Assembly (NCBI GenBank): GCA_013139345.1
Contig: WTAY01000241.1
Span: forward strand, 1-6,375
Direction: 5' to 3'
DNA from: Methylophaga sp.
GTDB lineage: Bacteria > Pseudomonadota > Gammaproteobacteria > Nitrosococcales > Methylophagaceae
Length of the DNA stretch: 6,375 nucleotides
The notes under the pieces were generated by a model that had not been told where the DNA came from, made no database searches, and worked only from the letters and a program-made list of their open reading frames with translations. Every line of letters begins with the position of its first letter. Position 1 is the first letter of the stretch. The translations under genes were made by a program, and so were the position numbers. Positions 5,303 to 6,375 of the stretch are shown one piece after another.

Positions 5303-6375
5303 TTAACGTAAATTAATAATTGTTTGCGTGATTGCATTTTGAGTTTCAATTGATTTTGAGTTCGCTTGGAAGTTACGTTGTGCCGTAATTAATCCTACTA
5401 ACTCTTTAGTTAAATCAATATTAGATGATTCAAGTGCACCTGACTGAATCAAGCCGAAACTACCGGTGCCTGATTCACCTGCTAATACTTCACCTGAGTT
5501 TAATGTTTCGACCCATGCTGTATTACCTACTTGTTTTAAACCTTGGGCATTAGCAAAATTAGCCATTGCAATTTTACCTAACGGTGTTGATTGACCATTG
5601 GTGTATGTTGCTCTTACAAGCCCTGTATCACTAATATCTAAACCACTTAAACGACCAGTTGGGAAGCCATCTTGGCTCAAAGAGATAACATTAAATCCTC
5701 CTGAGTTCTGGGTAGACCCTCCAAAATCAATCGTTATGCTTTGGTCTGCTGCACCACTGGTCAAGGCCGTACTACTTGCAACGGTCAAAGGTAATGTAAT
5801 TGTAGCTGGGCTAGTTGATAATGCACCACCTAAAGCTGGATCAAAGTTCAAAGTAAAAGGACCAAGCGGCGAAGTAGTGTCTAGTTGTACAGGTACTGAA
5901 CCTGCTGGAATAATATCTTCACCCGCAATATACACCTCAACGTCCCATTGATTTGGCGTTGCTGTTTTCTGATAATATATCGTAAAGATATGTTCATTAC
6001 CTAATGAATCAAAACCTGTTACCGATGTTGAATTTGTATAACTCGTTGGATCTGTTGGATCAATTGGACCAGATAGTGACGTTGCCGTAGAAGGTAAGTT
6101 TGCAGATAAATCAATGTTTGATGTTGATTGAGGTGTGCCTGCTGAACTTGGTAATTGCAATGGCGATGTACTCGACATGCTGGTTGAAGACACCGTACCA
6201 TCGGCATTAACAGGGAATGTTCTTAAAAACTGGCCCGAGCTATTAACAACATAACCATCTTTATCAATTCCAAATGCACCTGCTCGCGTATACACAATCT
6301 CGCCACTTGTTTGGGTTGGTGCTAAGGCAAAGAAGCCCTGACCACTGATCGCCAAATCTAATGAACTATCAGTAA
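5303..6375 (-). CDS. flgE: FlgE, flagellar hook protein, C-terminal part
   Basis: This is the 3' part of the hook gene; the reading frame is open to the high-coordinate edge, so the true start lies outside. The 356 visible residues begin TDSSLDLAISGQGFFALAP, a segment that normally lies roughly 70-90 residues into FlgE. The TTG at 6355 is an internal leucine codon, not a start. Visible features are the GEIVYTRAGAFGIDKDGYVVNSSGQFL block, a Ser/Thr/Pro-rich, beta-sheet outer domain (about 60-235) containing SVTGFDSLGNEHIFTIYYQK, then SLSQDGFPTGRLSGLDISDTGLV and ANAQGLKQVGNTAWVETLNSGE. The conserved C-terminal helix QSGALESSNIDLTKELVGLITAQRNFQANSKSI leads to the end at about 310-356. FlgE forms the flexible universal joint outside the cell. 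The variable outer domain is low in charged residues, as usual for hook proteins. The stop TAA is at 5303-5305. Confidence 0.96.
   Translation of the reverse strand, partial: TDSSLDLAISGQGFFALAPTQTSGEIVYTRAGAFGIDKDGYVVNSSGQFLRTFPVNADGTVSSTSMSSTSPLQLPSSAGTPQSTSNIDLSANLPSTATSLSGPIDPTDPTSYTNSTSVTGFDSLGNEHIFTIYYQKTATPNQWDVEVYIAGEDIIPAGSVPVQLDTTSPLGPFTLNFDPALGGALSTSPATITLPLTVASSTALTSGAADQSITIDFGGSTQNSGGFNVISLSQDGFPTGRLSGLDISDTGLVRATYTNGQSTPLGKIAMANFANAQGLKQVGNTAWVETLNSGEVLAGESGTGSFGLIQSGALESSNIDLTKELVGLITAQRNFQANSKSIETQNAITQTIINLR

Noticed and set aside
5598..5951. 117-residue plus-strand open frame inside flgE, and the similar 115-residue frame at 4413-4760 inside flgF
   Set aside because: Both are antisense shadows of well-conserved flagellar genes, with no recognisable domain and no separate start signals.

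Overview
This window is one minus-strand run of flagellar rod, ring and hook genes. Transcription runs from high to low coordinates in the order flgE (3' part), flgF, flgG, flgH, flgI, flgJ, flgK (5' part). I see no convincing plus-strand gene, RNA gene, CRISPR array or transposase. The gene order, a FlgJ that fuses a rod-cap domain to a peptidoglycan hydrolase domain, the outer-membrane L- and P-ring proteins and the AT-leaning coding sequence point to a gammaproteobacterium with a polar-type, sigma-54-influenced flagellar system. I do not assign a genus.

Layout from upstream to downstream: flgE (6375 to 5303, hook, N-terminus outside the window); a 210 bp gap holding an 80 bp double-hairpin palindromic repeat; flgF (5092-4352, proximal rod); a 42 bp gap; flgG (4309-3524, distal rod); a 182 bp gap holding a second, unrelated double-hairpin repeat; flgH (3341-2634, L-ring lipoprotein); a 12 bp gap; flgI (2621-1527, P-ring); a 3 bp gap; flgJ (1523-555, rod cap and muramidase); a 36 bp gap; and flgK (518 to 1, first hook-filament junction protein, C-terminus outside the window).

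The products build consecutive parts of one machine. FlgF and FlgG form the rod across the periplasm. FlgJ caps the growing rod and opens the peptidoglycan. FlgI and FlgH form the bushing rings in the cell wall and outer membrane. FlgE polymerises into the hook, and FlgK starts the junction to the filament.

The coding content is ordinary. The interest lies between the genes. Three minus-strand matches to the sigma-54 -24/-12 promoter pattern (GG, ten bases, GC) lie just upstream of flgG, flgH and flgK. The only two wide gaps in an otherwise tight operon are each occupied by a two-hairpin palindromic repeat of the kind found dispersed in many proteobacterial genomes. I found no evidence of a new biological system.
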